In this document: one piece after another, positions 42,921 to 55,194 of the stretch
Numbering within the stretch: position 1 is the stretch's first letter
Layout of the letters: each line of letters begins with the position of its first letter
Program-made: the position numbers and the translations under genes
Origin: Brachypterus glaber
Lineage: Eukaryota; Arthropoda; Insecta; Coleoptera; Kateretidae
DNA: 64,000 nucleotides
NCBI GenBank assembly: GCA_958510825.1
Contig: OY294044.1
Span: forward strand, 84,056,895 to 84,120,894
Reading direction: 5' to 3'
Notes under the pieces: generated by a model
Seen by the model: the letters and a program-made list of their open reading frames with translations, nothing else
Told to the model about the DNA's origin: nothing
Database searches by the model: none

Positions 42921-45900
42921 CTGTTGTTTTAAAAGATGAAATTGAGTTATAATAACTGGACCGAAGTTTTTGTATATGAGTAGAAACGTAGATTTGTATT
43001 ATTACGATATTTTTCTAGGTAAAAAAGATCAGAAAATTGTTGAAAATTTGTTTTCCTTGTAAGTTATTTTCGAAAATATTATTGGTTTGAATTTATTGTC
43101 TTTATTTTAAAGTTTTGTTTATACAAACCAGTATTTAGGTATTTTTTCACCCCAAAATCTTAAGCGTCACTTATTTTAGGCCCTAACTGCCCACATGTAA
43201 AAACATCTGCTGTGAACCTTTTTGTGCAGGTCAAGAATATGTACATTTAAACCCTTTAATTCAATATTTTGTGTAAAGTATTTTTAAAAATTTATAATGA
43301 AAATTTAAGATAATAGACGTATTAATATTTTACAAATGAGAAAAGCATAATTTCATGTTAAAAATAGTTTTTATCGTCATTAAGCTTAAAAAAGCTTATT
43401 TTAACGTTTAGCGTAAATATTATTGAATAATTTTTGAAAGTTAATTTTCTGATCTATTTTTTGTGTATAATTGTCATTTAGCTACAACTCGCTAATATTT
43501 TTTTTTAGATAAAGTAGTAATCTACTAAAAAGACCATATGTTTTTTTTAAATAAATATATTTTTTTTTTCATTGAAGTGGCAAAGTTTTGTTTAATTTTG
43601 ATAAACCTAATTATATTGGATTTGTTTTAAAAAGTTTATGTGCAGAGAGTAGTTTTGAAATACAGTTTTAATATTTGCAGTTATGAAGAAATTTAGTTAT
43701 ATCAAGGCTTAAAATTGGCATAAGTTACAGTTAAATATATTTTCCAAGAAATTATTAGTTTTTAACGTTTGTTTTATTTTTAAAATATAAATAAATGTTT
43801 TTTGAAGTTATTTTTGCACTTATCGATAGTACTCAAATGTTAAGTAATAATTATTGCATATGTTATGTTTTATGTCTGTATGTTAAGGTGGCCACCGAGA
43901 ATAAATGTGCGTATGATTGGTTGAATAAAAGTCTGTGAATGCTAATGCAAAAATTTTATTGTTTTGCGCATTAAAATGCGTAATTTCTTGTTTTAAAAAA
44001 AAGTTGTCGTTTTTTTTTGAAGATGCTATCAATAACTGACTATTTTTAAAAGTTTTAAGTATTTTGAAAATTTTGTTTGTTAAATTACTCTCAGTTTTTT
44101 TTTAAGAAAAGCCTAAATTGATATTATAAAAATTAAAATTTATTTTTTGCACATAATTTTGTTTATTTTTGATTTTTTTACGAGTTTTTTTTTATATAAA
44201 ATTACATTTTTTCATTATCGTAATAAGAATAAGAAGGGCAATAAGAAACGTTTAGTTCGGTAATAATAAATTTTGAGTATATGAGTTCTTGGGTTAGCGA
44301 GTTATTTTTTTTAAGTAATAATGAGTTAAGTAATTACGTTTTTTGAAAAGTTTGTAATCTACATAAATTTCAGTTAGAAAAATAGGAATTGATTTAATTT
44401 TTAAGGTTTGAAGCTGAAACCTCTGTTTAAAACAGACTAATTTATCAATGAAAGTATTTTGTAATAATATTTGAACCTAGAAGTCTAAATGAAAGATTGT
44501 AGCTATATTTTTAAACCGATTAACAACCATAAGATATGGACTAATCAAGTATAGCTTATATCATTTGTAGTGTTACAAACACGTTTTCTTTTGAAAAGTT
44601 TTGAGTGGAAAATATCGTAATATATATTTGTTAATTTGTCGGAATGATTAATTAGTGTAATAATTTGATTTAGTTTTATTGGAATATATTTGGAAGTATT
44701 TAAAGTTTTTAGAGATTTCGAAATGAATTATAATAGTTCTAGTTATAAAAGCGGTTTTATTGAGTTATAGGTATATTTTTATACATTTGTTTCAAAAGTT
44801 AAGCAAATTAGGAATTTTAAAATGAGATTTTTGTTTATATTATACAGTCGAAAGAAAATTTTTAGCAGAAGTTAAAAGTGTTAGTATGGTATACCATAGA
44901 AGTATTTTTGGAATTAAAAAGTATATACCGGTATATTAAGTAAAAGAATAAGTACATAAAGCTATGAGTAGATAAATAAGAGAAATAAGGTAAAATAAGT
45001 AAAATAAAATAATTTGATAAATAAATTAGTAAATATTGGGTATAATAAGCAAAATAATAGGTACATATACCTATGAGTAGATAAATAAGAGAAATAAGGT
45101 AAAATAAGTGAAATAAAATAAATTGATAAATAAATTGGTAAATATTGAGTATGATAAATAAACGAATGAGTAAATAATTAGGCAATTAGAAATGAGTAAT
45201 TAATCTAACTAGTATTTTTGGTTTTCGTTACGTAATCATTATCAGAATTAAAACAAATTAAGACTAGTTACAGTTATAATTGTAATATGGAATAAAAATA
45301 AGGGTAATAATTACTATCTTGTTACATGTTTGTAACTTAGTGCAGAACGATCTCGTTACAAAACAGTTACTACGTATCCACGTAATTGTGTGTTAGTTTT
45401 TTGTTTCTATTTCGTAATGTATAAAGTTTTTTTTTAAAAAACGTAGTTTTTATCGATATTATAACCAAATAGGAATGATTACTTTAAAGTAGAATTTTGG
45501 TAATTTTTTTTATGGCTACAGTAGTACATTTTAAATCATTTTAGTAATGTAACCCTGTTGGTTATTTTGTTGGGCAATTGCGTAGTTAAGCAACTTTGTT
45601 ATTCCTATTGAGTAAAAAAGTTAAGTAATGTTTTTGGTAAAATCTACGATCCTTTTAGTAATCAGAATATGTTTAATTGTTTTAACACCGTAAAGTAATA
45701 TAATAAGTGAGATCTACGTAATAACAACTCATGAATGTTAGCGGTTACAATTATTTAGGTAAAATTGACAAAGAATACTAGTTGAGAGATATGTAAATAT
45801 ATATGAGAGTAAAGAATAATTATGTTAAAGATTAATTAGTTAATTAATTAATTAGAGTACTAGTACATTAGTTATATTTAATAAGAGGTACCTCACGAAC

Positions 45901-46928
45901 ACAAACATGAACTTGAATTCGAATTTTAGCTGAATTTTGAAGTTTATTTAAAGTTTTTTTTTTGGAGTTTTGTTTTAAGATATTGTTTAGAATAGAGTTT
46001 TATGATCATAAAACAGTTAAAATAAAGAAATCAAATGTTTGTAATTACGATTCAATTATTAATGAAACTTTAGGCAAAAATTACGAATAGTAATTTAATT
46101 TTTTTTTGTGTGTATACATATGTGTTTTTTATTATGAGAAAAGTTTTGCGTTTATTAAGGAATTAATTAAATTTTAGGTATAAATAGTAATGCTTTGTTT
46201 CTAATGTTTTTTTATGAGTTTTAGGTCTGGTTTGTCAATATTGATTCTATGTTGAGAAAAGATATTTGAATAACGAAAAGTTTTTGTCAAGTTAAGGTTG
46301 TTGGTTGTATCCAAACTTCAGGAGTTTGTGGAAGTACTGACAATGTGATCAGAAGAAGTTAGTAGTTAAACTTTAAGCTTGCTGAAGTTACCTTAAAGGT
46401 TGGGTAAAGTTAAAAGTTTTTCTAGGATTTTGAAGTTATTATGGAGTTGTACTGAAGTTACACTGATACACCGATGCTTGACAGGCACTTGATATTTTCC
46501 CGTTTTCTCGTGAAAACTGGGGAAATAAAATTTAGTTTGAACGTTTTAATTTTTTTTTGTTACAGTTCCGTTTCTTTTTTCTTTAATTTTGGTTGTGTTC
46601 CATATTCATTCCATAGATGATGGTAATGCTAATAGAGAAGAATAATATTAATCACTTTAGATTTTTGTGCTACTTGGGATTGAATTGAGTAGGTTCTATA
46701 GTAGTTCATTAATTTGAATATGGGTTTTTATTATAAGAGACTGATTGAGTAGGTCTCAAGAAGAATTAGCGTTGGTTTGTCTGAGTGCCAGAGTTAGGAG
46801 TGAAGATTATAGAAGAAAGAAGAAGAAGATGATGTCCATTTCAGAAGATTTATATTGCCATTTTGTTTTGTATAAATAGTATCTAAATCAATTAATTTAA
46901 AGTTTTGTTCAAATTAATCTGATTTTTT
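42921..46928 (+). other. Internal non-coding region of the retroelement, copy 1
   Basis: About 4 kb between the Gag-macrodomain stop and the polypurine tract, with no plus-strand frame of coding quality and no RT, RNase H or integrase motif in any frame I could follow. The plus strand is visibly poor in C and rich in T, A and G. It contains a 109-bp duplication (44945-45175). A stem-loop lies near the 3' end (46499-46521: CCCGTTTTC and GAAAACTGGG around TCGT, one bulged base) just before ggaaataaaa. It may hold packaging or other cis signals. Confidence 0.7.
44945..45175 (+). repeat. Tandem duplication in the internal region, 109-bp period
   Basis: 'ctatgagtagataaataaga' with 'gaaataaggtaaaataagt' occurs at 44962 and again at 45071. 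The stretch is almost free of C on the plus strand. The long minus frame here (44862-45185) is low-complexity, rich in Tyr/Leu/Ile/Phe, and is not accepted as a gene. The same pair recurs at 52060-52290. Confidence 0.8.
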
Positions 46929-46940
46929 AAAAGGGGGGAG
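46929..46940 (+). promoter_or_regulatory. Polypurine tract (AAAAGGGGGGAG)
   Basis: Twelve purines end three bases before LTR 2, the usual plus-strand primer position. The copy before LTR 3 is at 54044-54055. Confidence 0.85.
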
Positions 46941-46943
46941 TAT

Positions 46944-48233
46944 TGTAACAGAGTGGTCACCCTGTATATATTGAGTATTTATATTTTTATTTTAATGGTT
47001 ATTGAACGTGACATAGCATTGTTCTTGCTGTTTGTTTTTACAGATGCTAATATTATTAGTATTTGGGAAGCTTGCATTTTGTGTAATTGAGGCGTTTACA
47101 TAAAAAGGGTGTACATTTTTATTAGATTAATTAATTGGTTATTTCGGTTTTCTTAATTAATAAATATGGGAATATCTTTAATGATGTTGTTTTAGATACT
47201 GGCAATAGTTAGGGATTGTTTGTAAAAATGGTTTTTTTCTACTTCGAAGCAATGTCATGAAAATCAATATCAATCAATAAGTAGAAGTAGTTTTTTTAAT
47301 CATTTCTCTTAATTAAATTTAAATTCATTTTCAGTGATTTAAAGTAATTTTTCAATTAATATTATTTTTATAATAATATAATTTTTTGGCAGAAAACTCC
47401 TCAGATATTTTCGTTAATAGTTTTATGACTGGTATATCGGCATCTCTGAGAAGGGAAATCTTTGCCTGTGTTTAGTTATGGTCAAAAAAAGGGGATTCGG
47501 AAATATGTAGTCGTCTAGTAAAGTTGGGTCTTAGAGAAGTTGTAGAATTAACGTAATATGTGAAAATTTAAAGTAAAATTTAGAGTCGCGAGTATAGAAA
47601 TATCTGAAGGGTAAAGATGCTATTTAATCATAATTTTTTCATTTCAAATTAAAATATTTTGTTGTTTTATTTGTTTTAAACTTTTCATTTTTTTTTTTTT
47701 ATTAAATTCTTTTAATTGTTGTTTAATCCCTTTGTTTTATTGGCAAGATATGGTTATGGTTATGGTTATGGTTATTAGGGTGGAGGGTAGCTATCTACAC
47801 GCACTTAGGCCACTTAGCTGGGCCCATTGTACTACCTCCCTTTGGTCGCAGCATTTAATTTAACCTCTCAGCCATCCAATTCTTTGAATATATCTGGCAA
47901 GATATATTTTAATTAATTTAAAATATATTTGAAGTTTTTTTACCTTTCACATTTCTATATAAAGTTAGTGATATATGAAGACATCGAAGAAACATCTAAG
48001 AAAGTCAGATAAGTATTAAATAGTAATTAGATTATTATATTAACATTTGTTATCATATGATATATGATATTGTGATAATATTATGTAATATTATTACTGG
48101 TGGCACGCTACCCAAATAGCAACTATACAGCTATTTGTATTTGATACGCCTCCAAATAATAGTGTGTGGTTCTAAATTAATGCCTTAGATAATTAATATT
48201 TTTGGCTATAATTGGGACCAGCACCCTATTACA
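46944..48233 (+). repeat. LTR 2 (shared middle LTR), 1290 bp, with SINE insertion
   Basis: Same ends and length as LTR 1, including the 143-bp insert (47752-47894, minus strand) with its 11-bp duplications, and a TATA box at 47956-47964. It serves as 3' LTR for the first internal region and 5' LTR for the second, as expected after unequal crossing-over between LTRs. Confidence 0.9.
47752..47894 (-). mobile_element. SINE-like insertion in LTR 2
   Basis: Identical in layout to the copy in LTR 1: the same position, hexamer tail and flanking TGGCAAGATAT. Independent insertion at the same base is implausible; it was copied with the LTR. Confidence 0.8.
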
Positions 48234-48532
48234 AATTGGTGGACAGCGGAAACGCGTTAAATAACGCTGGGTTTAATTTTTTTTACGTTTTTATAGTTTT
48301 TTTTGCGGTTTTTACGAAGAATTTTCAGTTTTCACATATTTCTTTTTTTTTGGTAACCGATTCATTAGTTTTACGTAAAAGTACGAAAAGGTATAAGTTT
48401 TTATTTTTTTTGCGGATTTAAAAATCGAGTTTTTTAGCGATTTCCTTTGCGGTCGTTTTTTTTTAATTTTTTTTTGTGGACTAGAAATATTTGATTTTTC
48501 TCAAGGTAAATTTATTTATTTTTTTTAACAAA

Positions 48533-50035
48533 ATGTGTTGCGAATGTTGCAAAAAGATGATTCAAGTGAAAAAGAGCAATTTTTCCTTTGACTTAGTAGA
48601 AAATTTTTCAGGTGGTCCCGATTTTTCATTATTTTTTACTGCCATAGATATTGTTGCTAAAAATAATAGTTTGACGGAGCAAGAGACAATAGATTTAATT
48701 ATTTTGAAATTAAGAGGTCAGGCATTGGTTTATTTTCACGCTTTACGAGAAAATGAACGCCCCACTAATTTGGTGGATTTAAAACAGTTTTTTAGTAGAA
48801 TTTATACGAAAAAGGTTAATTTTTTTGATATTAAAAATGAACTGTCTACTTGTATACGTTTAAATGATGAACCGTTAGCAAATTTTGTAATTCGTTTAAA
48901 AATATTAGCAAACAAAATGTTTTCAGATAAATTGAGTCCTAATGAGCAAACAGTTTATAATCGTCTTATCTTAGATCAGTTTTTTGAAGGTATAGACACA
49001 GTTTTAGCTAATGAAATACTTAGTAGCGGTAAATTTTTTAGCGTCGATGAAGCATTGCAAGCTGGGGAGAATATACTAGAAATTAGAACTAGATTAGTTA
49101 AACAAACTTTTCACGATCAATTTATAGAATTTCAGGATAATCTCAAAATATCTGTTTTACAAAATGAAATAAAGTATAATAATAATAATGAATTTTGCGG
49201 TAATAATAGTAATAATGATAGAAACGGTTATAATATTAATAGTAATTATAATTTTAAACCTAGGTATAATAAAACACGCAATAGGTACAATAATTTTTAT
49301 GATGGGCGGAAATTTCAAAGGTACAATCCGGTAGGAAATTTGGGTTTTTACAATTTTAAATATGATAATACCATAAAGGGTACCGAAATTAGAGATCAGG
49401 ATAATTACGAATATTTTAAATCAATTAATTACAAAGCGGACGATTACAAAATTAAGGAAAAGTACCAAGACATATTTTTGTGCCCGGAAAATGTTTCTCT
49501 CGCTCACTGTGTTTCAGAAGATTTAGATATGAATAAAGGAATTGCAACTCAATTTAAGTCAAAATTTGGTAAATTAGAACAATTAAGAAATCAAAAAGTT
49601 CGTACAGGCGGTTTGGCGATTTTAAAGGATAACGATAGGTTTATTTATTATTTGGTAACGAAAAAGTATTCATACGAAAAGCCGACATATGAAATTCTGT
49701 GGAAGTCACTTTTAGAGCTTAGAAATCATGTAATTAAAAATAATGTTAAATATTTGGGTTTACCAAGAATAGGATGTGGTTTGGATCAGCTTAATTGGGT
49801 TAAAGTAAAGGAAATGATTTGTTATATTTTTAAAGACGTTGATGTTAATGTTACGATTTTCTCATATCCGCTAAAAGCAAGATTATCAGTTTATAGTAAT
49901 TTAAATAGCCAAAAAGTACATTTTGAGTCGGATTATTATGGGACTAATACCGAAAAGGAATCACATATAATTACGCAAAATCCGGAAGTTAGCGGTACAT
50001 TTTCAGGTAGAGATGAACATTATATTAGGTACTAA
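48533..50035 (+). CDS. Gag-macrodomain fusion protein of LTR retroelement, copy 2 (500 aa)
   Basis: The translated product is identical to copy 1 over its full length, including the catalytic Lys377 and Asp418 of the macrodomain. The start is again the ATG giving MCCECCKKM (48533); the upstream in-frame TTG is at 48491. It lies 299 bp after the end of LTR 2 and is preceded by a PBS-like sequence at 48237. Because both copies are open and identical, the duplication is recent (or an assembly duplicate). Decay therefore cannot be used to judge selection within this window. Domain reasoning is given under copy 1. Confidence 0.88.
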   Translation: MCCECCKKMIQVKKSNFSFDLVENFSGGPDFSLFFTAIDIVAKNNSLTEQETIDLIILKLRGQALVYFHALRENERPTNLVDLKQFFSRIYTKKVNFFDIKNELSTCIRLNDEPLANFVIRLKILANKMFSDKLSPNEQTVYNRLILDQFFEGIDTVLANEILSSGKFFSVDEALQAGENILEIRTRLVKQTFHDQFIEFQDNLKISVLQNEIKYNNNNEFCGNNSNNDRNGYNINSNYNFKPRYNKTRNRYNNFYDGRKFQRYNPVGNLGFYNFKYDNTIKGTEIRDQDNYEYFKSINYKADDYKIKEKYQDIFLCPENVSLAHCVSEDLDMNKGIATQFKSKFGKLEQLRNQKVRTGGLAILKDNDRFIYYLVTKKYSYEKPTYEILWKSLLELRNHVIKNNVKYLGLPRIGCGLDQLNWVKVKEMICYIFKDVDVNVTIFSYPLKARLSVYSNLNSQKVHFESDYYGTNTEKESHIITQNPEVSGTFSGRDEHYIRY

Positions 50036-53000
50036 CTGTTGTTTTAAAAGATGAAATTGAGTTATAATAACTGGACCGAAGTTTTTGTATATGAGTAGAA
50101 ACGTAGATTTGTATTATTACGATATTTTTCTAGGTAAAAAAGATCAGAAAATTGTTGAAAATTTGTTTTCCTTGTAAGTTATTTTCGAAAATATTATTGG
50201 TTTGAATTTATTGTCTTTATTTTAAAGTTTTGTTTATACAAACCAGTATTTAGGTATTTTTTCACCCCAAAATCTTAAGCGTCACTTATTTTAGGCCCTA
50301 ACTGCCCACATGTAAAAACATCTGCTGTGAACCTTTTTGTGCAGGTCAAGAATATGTACATTTAAACCCTTTAATTCAATATTTTGTGTAAAGTATTTTT
50401 AAAAATTTATAATGAAAATTTAAGATAATAGACGTATTAATATTTTACAAATGAGAAAAGCATAATTTCATGTTAAAAATAGTTTTTATCGTCATTAAGC
50501 TTAAAAAAGCTTATTTTAACGTTTAGCGTAAATATTATTGAATAATTTTTGAAAGTTAATTTTCTGATCTATTTTTTGTGTATAATTGTCATTTAGCTAC
50601 AACTCGCTAATATTTTTTTTTAGATAAAGTAGTAATCTACTAAAAAGACCATATGTTTTTTTTAAATAAATATATTTTTTTTTTCATTGAAGTGGCAAAG
50701 TTTTGTTTAATTTTGATAAACCTAATTATATTGGATTTGTTTTAAAAAGTTTATGTGCAGAGAGTAGTTTTGAAATACAGTTTTAATATTTGCAGTTATG
50801 AAGAAATTTAGTTATATCAAGGCTTAAAATTGGCATAAGTTACAGTTAAATATATTTTCCAAGAAATTATTAGTTTTTAACGTTTGTTTTATTTTTAAAA
50901 TATAAATAAATGTTTTTTGAAGTTATTTTTGCACTTATCGATAGTACTCAAATGTTAAGTAATAATTATTGCATATGTTATGTTTTATGTCTGTATGTTA
51001 AGGTGGCCACCGAGAATAAATGTGCGTATGATTGGTTGAATAAAAGTCTGTGAATGCTAATGCAAAAATTTTATTGTTTTGCGCATTAAAATGCGTAATT
51101 TCTTGTTTTAAAAAAAAGTTGTCGTTTTTTTTTGAAGATGCTATCAATAACTGACTATTTTTAAAAGTTTTAAGTATTTTGAAAATTTTGTTTGTTAAAT
51201 TACTCTCAGTTTTTTTTTAAGAAAAGCCTAAATTGATATTATAAAAATTAAAATTTATTTTTTGCACATAATTTTGTTTATTTTTGATTTTTTTACGAGT
51301 TTTTTTTTATATAAAATTACATTTTTTCATTATCGTAATAAGAATAAGAAGGGCAATAAGAAACGTTTAGTTCGGTAATAATAAATTTTGAGTATATGAG
51401 TTCTTGGGTTAGCGAGTTATTTTTTTTAAGTAATAATGAGTTAAGTAATTACGTTTTTTGAAAAGTTTGTAATCTACATAAATTTCAGTTAGAAAAATAG
51501 GAATTGATTTAATTTTTAAGGTTTGAAGCTGAAACCTCTGTTTAAAACAGACTAATTTATCAATGAAAGTATTTTGTAATAATATTTGAACCTAGAAGTC
51601 TAAATGAAAGATTGTAGCTATATTTTTAAACCGATTAACAACCATAAGATATGGACTAATCAAGTATAGCTTATATCATTTGTAGTGTTACAAACACGTT
51701 TTCTTTTGAAAAGTTTTGAGTGGAAAATATCGTAATATATATTTGTTAATTTGTCGGAATGATTAATTAGTGTAATAATTTGATTTAGTTTTATTGGAAT
51801 ATATTTGGAAGTATTTAAAGTTTTTAGAGATTTCGAAATGAATTATAATAGTTCTAGTTATAAAAGCGGTTTTATTGAGTTATAGGTATATTTTTATACA
51901 TTTGTTTCAAAAGTTAAGCAAATTAGGAATTTTAAAATGAGATTTTTGTTTATATTATACAGTCGAAAGAAAATTTTTAGCAGAAGTTAAAAGTGTTAGT
52001 ATGGTATACCATAGAAGTATTTTTGGAATTAAAAAGTATATACCGGTATATTAAGTAAAAGAATAAGTACATAAAGCTATGAGTAGATAAATAAGAGAAA
52101 TAAGGTAAAATAAGTAAAATAAAATAATTTGATAAATAAATTAGTAAATATTGGGTATAATAAGCAAAATAATAGGTACATATACCTATGAGTAGATAAA
52201 TAAGAGAAATAAGGTAAAATAAGTGAAATAAAATAAATTGATAAATAAATTGGTAAATATTGAGTATGATAAATAAACGAATGAGTAAATAATTAGGCAA
52301 TTAGAAATGAGTAATTAATCTAACTAGTATTTTTGGTTTTCGTTACGTAATCATTATCAGAATTAAAACAAATTAAGACTAGTTACAGTTATAATTGTAA
52401 TATGGAATAAAAATAAGGGTAATAATTACTATCTTGTTACATGTTTGTAACTTAGTGCAGAACGATCTCGTTACAAAACAGTTACTACGTATCCACGTAA
52501 TTGTGTGTTAGTTTTTTGTTTCTATTTCGTAATGTATAAAGTTTTTTTTTAAAAAACGTAGTTTTTATCGATATTATAACCAAATAGGAATGATTACTTT
52601 AAAGTAGAATTTTGGTAATTTTTTTTATGGCTACAGTAGTACATTTTAAATCATTTTAGTAATGTAACCCTGTTGGTTATTTTGTTGGGCAATTGCGTAG
52701 TTAAGCAACTTTGTTATTCCTATTGAGTAAAAAAGTTAAGTAATGTTTTTGGTAAAATCTACGATCCTTTTAGTAATCAGAATATGTTTAATTGTTTTAA
52801 CACCGTAAAGTAATATAATAAGTGAGATCTACGTAATAACAACTCATGAATGTTAGCGGTTACAATTATTTAGGTAAAATTGACAAAGAATACTAGTTGA
52901 GAGATATGTAAATATATATGAGAGTAAAGAATAATTATGTTAAAGATTAATTAGTTAATTAATTAATTAGAGTACTAGTACATTAGTTATATTTAATAAG

Positions 53001-54043
53001 AGGTACCTCACGAACACAAACATGAACTTGAATTCGAATTTTAGCTGAATTTTGAAGTTTATTTAAAGTTTTTTTTTTGGAGTTTTGTTTTAAGATATTG
53101 TTTAGAATAGAGTTTTATGATCATAAAACAGTTAAAATAAAGAAATCAAATGTTTGTAATTACGATTCAATTATTAATGAAACTTTAGGCAAAAATTACG
53201 AATAGTAATTTAATTTTTTTTTGTGTGTATACATATGTGTTTTTTATTATGAGAAAAGTTTTGCGTTTATTAAGGAATTAATTAAATTTTAGGTATAAAT
53301 AGTAATGCTTTGTTTCTAATGTTTTTTTATGAGTTTTAGGTCTGGTTTGTCAATATTGATTCTATGTTGAGAAAAGATATTTGAATAACGAAAAGTTTTT
53401 GTCAAGTTAAGGTTGTTGGTTGTATCCAAACTTCAGGAGTTTGTGGAAGTGCTGACAATGTGATCAGAAGAAGTTAGTAGTTAAACTTTAAGCTTGCTGA
53501 AGTTACCTTAAAGGTTGGGTAAAGTTAAAAGTTTTTCTAGGATTTTGAAGTTATTATGGAGTTGTACTGAAGTTACACTGATACACCGATGCTTGACAGG
53601 CACTTGATATTTTCCCGTTTTCTCGTGAAAACTGGGGAAATAAAATTTAGTTTGAACGTTTTAATTTTTTTTTGTTACAGTTCCGTTTCTTTTTTCTTTA
53701 ATTTTGGTTGTGTTCCATATTCATTCCATAGATGATGGTAATGCTAATAGAGAAGAATAATATTAATCACTTTAGATTTTTGTGCTACTTGGGATTGAAT
53801 TGAGTAGGTTCTATAGTAGTTCATTAATTTGAATATGGGTTTTTATTATAAGAGACTGATTGAGTAGGTCTCAAGAAGAATTAGCGTTGGTTTGTCTGAG
53901 TGCCAGAGTTAGGAGTGAAGATTATAGAAGAAAGAAGAAGAAGATGATGTCCATTTCAGAAGATTTATATTGCCATTTTGTTTTGTATAAATAGTATCTA
54001 AATCAATTAATTTAAAGTTTTGTTCAAATTAATCTGATTTTTT
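50036..54043 (+). other. Internal non-coding region of the retroelement, copy 2
   Basis: Repeats 42921-46928 essentially base for base, including the 109-bp duplication (52060-52290) and the stem-loop at 53614-53636. The single difference noticed is G at 53451 where copy 1 has A. Confidence 0.75.
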
Positions 54044-54055
54044 AAAAGGGGGGAG
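54044..54055 (+). promoter_or_regulatory. Polypurine tract before LTR 3
   Basis: AAAAGGGGGGAG followed by TAT and the LTR start, the same arrangement as before LTR 2. Confidence 0.85.
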
Positions 54056-54058
54056 TAT

Positions 54059-55194
54059 TGTAACAGAGTGGTCACCCTGTATATATTGAGTATTTATATT
54101 TTTATTTTAATGGTTATTGAACGTGACATAGCATTGTTCTTGCTGTTTGTTTTTACAGATGCTAATATTATTAGTATTTGGGAAGCTTGCATTTTGTGTA
54201 ATTGAGGCGTTTACATAAAAAGGGTGTACATTTTTATTAGATTAATTAATTGGTTATTTCGGTTTTCTTAATTAATAAATATGGGAATATCTTTAATGAT
54301 GTTGTTTTAGATACTGGCAATAGTTAGGGATTGTTTGTAAAAATGGTTTTTTTCTACTTCGAAGCAATGTCATGAAAATCAATATCAATCAATAAGTAGA
54401 AGTAGTTTTTTTAATCATTTCTCTTAATTAAATTTAAATTCATTTTCAGTGATTTAAAGTAATTTTTCAATTAATATTATTTTTATAATAATATAATTTT
54501 TTGGCAGAAAACTCCTCAGATATTTTCGTTAATAGTTTTATGACTGGTATATCGGCATCTCTGAGAAGGGAAATCTTTGCCTGTGTTTAGTTATGGTCAA
54601 AAAAAGGGGATTCGGAAATATGTAGTCGTCTAGTAAAGTTGGGTCTTAGAGAAGTTGTAGAATTAACGTAATATGTGAAAATTTAAAGTAAAATTTAGAG
54701 TCGCGAGTATAGAAATATCTGAAGGGTAAAGATGCTATTTAATCATAATTTTTTCATTTCAAATTAAAATATTTTGTTGTTTTATTTGTTTTAAACTTTT
54801 CATTTTTTTTTTTTTATTAAATTCTTTTAATTGTTGTTTAATCCCTTTGTTTTATTGGCAAGATATATTTTAATTAATTTAAAATATATTTGAAGTTTTT
54901 TTACCTTTCACATTTCTATATAAAGTTAGTGATATATGAAGACATCGAAGAAACATCTAAGAAAGTCAGATAAGTATTAAATAGTAATTAGATTATTATA
55001 TTAACATTTGTTATCATATGATATATGATATTGTGATAATATTATGTAATATTATTACTGGTGGCACGCTACCCAAATAGCAACTATACAGCTATTTGTA
55101 TTTGATACGCCTCCAAATAATAGTGTGTGGTTCTAAATTAATGCCTTAGATAATTAATATTTTTGGCTATAATTGGGACCAGCACCCTATTACA
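54059..55194 (+). repeat. LTR 3 (3'), 1136 bp, without the SINE
   Basis: Starts TGTAACA and ends TATTACA. The SINE target TGGCAAGATAT is present once at 54856-54866, so this LTR keeps the pre-insertion state. TATA box at 54917-54925. ATTG follows at 55195-55198. Confidence 0.92.

Larger units (their letters stand above)
39829..55194 (+). mobile_element. Tandem LTR retroelement: LTR-internal-LTR-internal-LTR
   Basis: Three LTRs (39829, 46944, 54059) begin TGTAACAGAGTGG and end CACCCTATTACA. They separate two internal regions of identical length, with a period of 7115 bp. PBS-like and polypurine sequences are in the right places. Each internal region has one ORF (Gag plus macrodomain) and about 4 kb of non-coding DNA. 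There is no protease, reverse transcriptase, RNase H or integrase, so the element is non-autonomous. The Gag and the 4-bp duplication fit a Ty3/gypsy relationship best. The two internal copies look almost identical; the one difference I found is A at 46336 versus G at 53451. Confidence 0.9.

Noticed and set aside
44862..45185. Minus-strand frame of 107 codons in the retroelement, also at 51977-52300
   Set aside because: Low-complexity Leu/Ile/Tyr/Phe composition produced by a C-free tandem duplication; antisense to the element and duplicated only because the element is.
42921..46928. Hidden pol gene after the Gag-macrodomain ORF
   Set aside because: No protease DTG/DSG, RT YxDD or integrase HHCC/DDE pattern could be followed in any frame, even allowing frameshifts.
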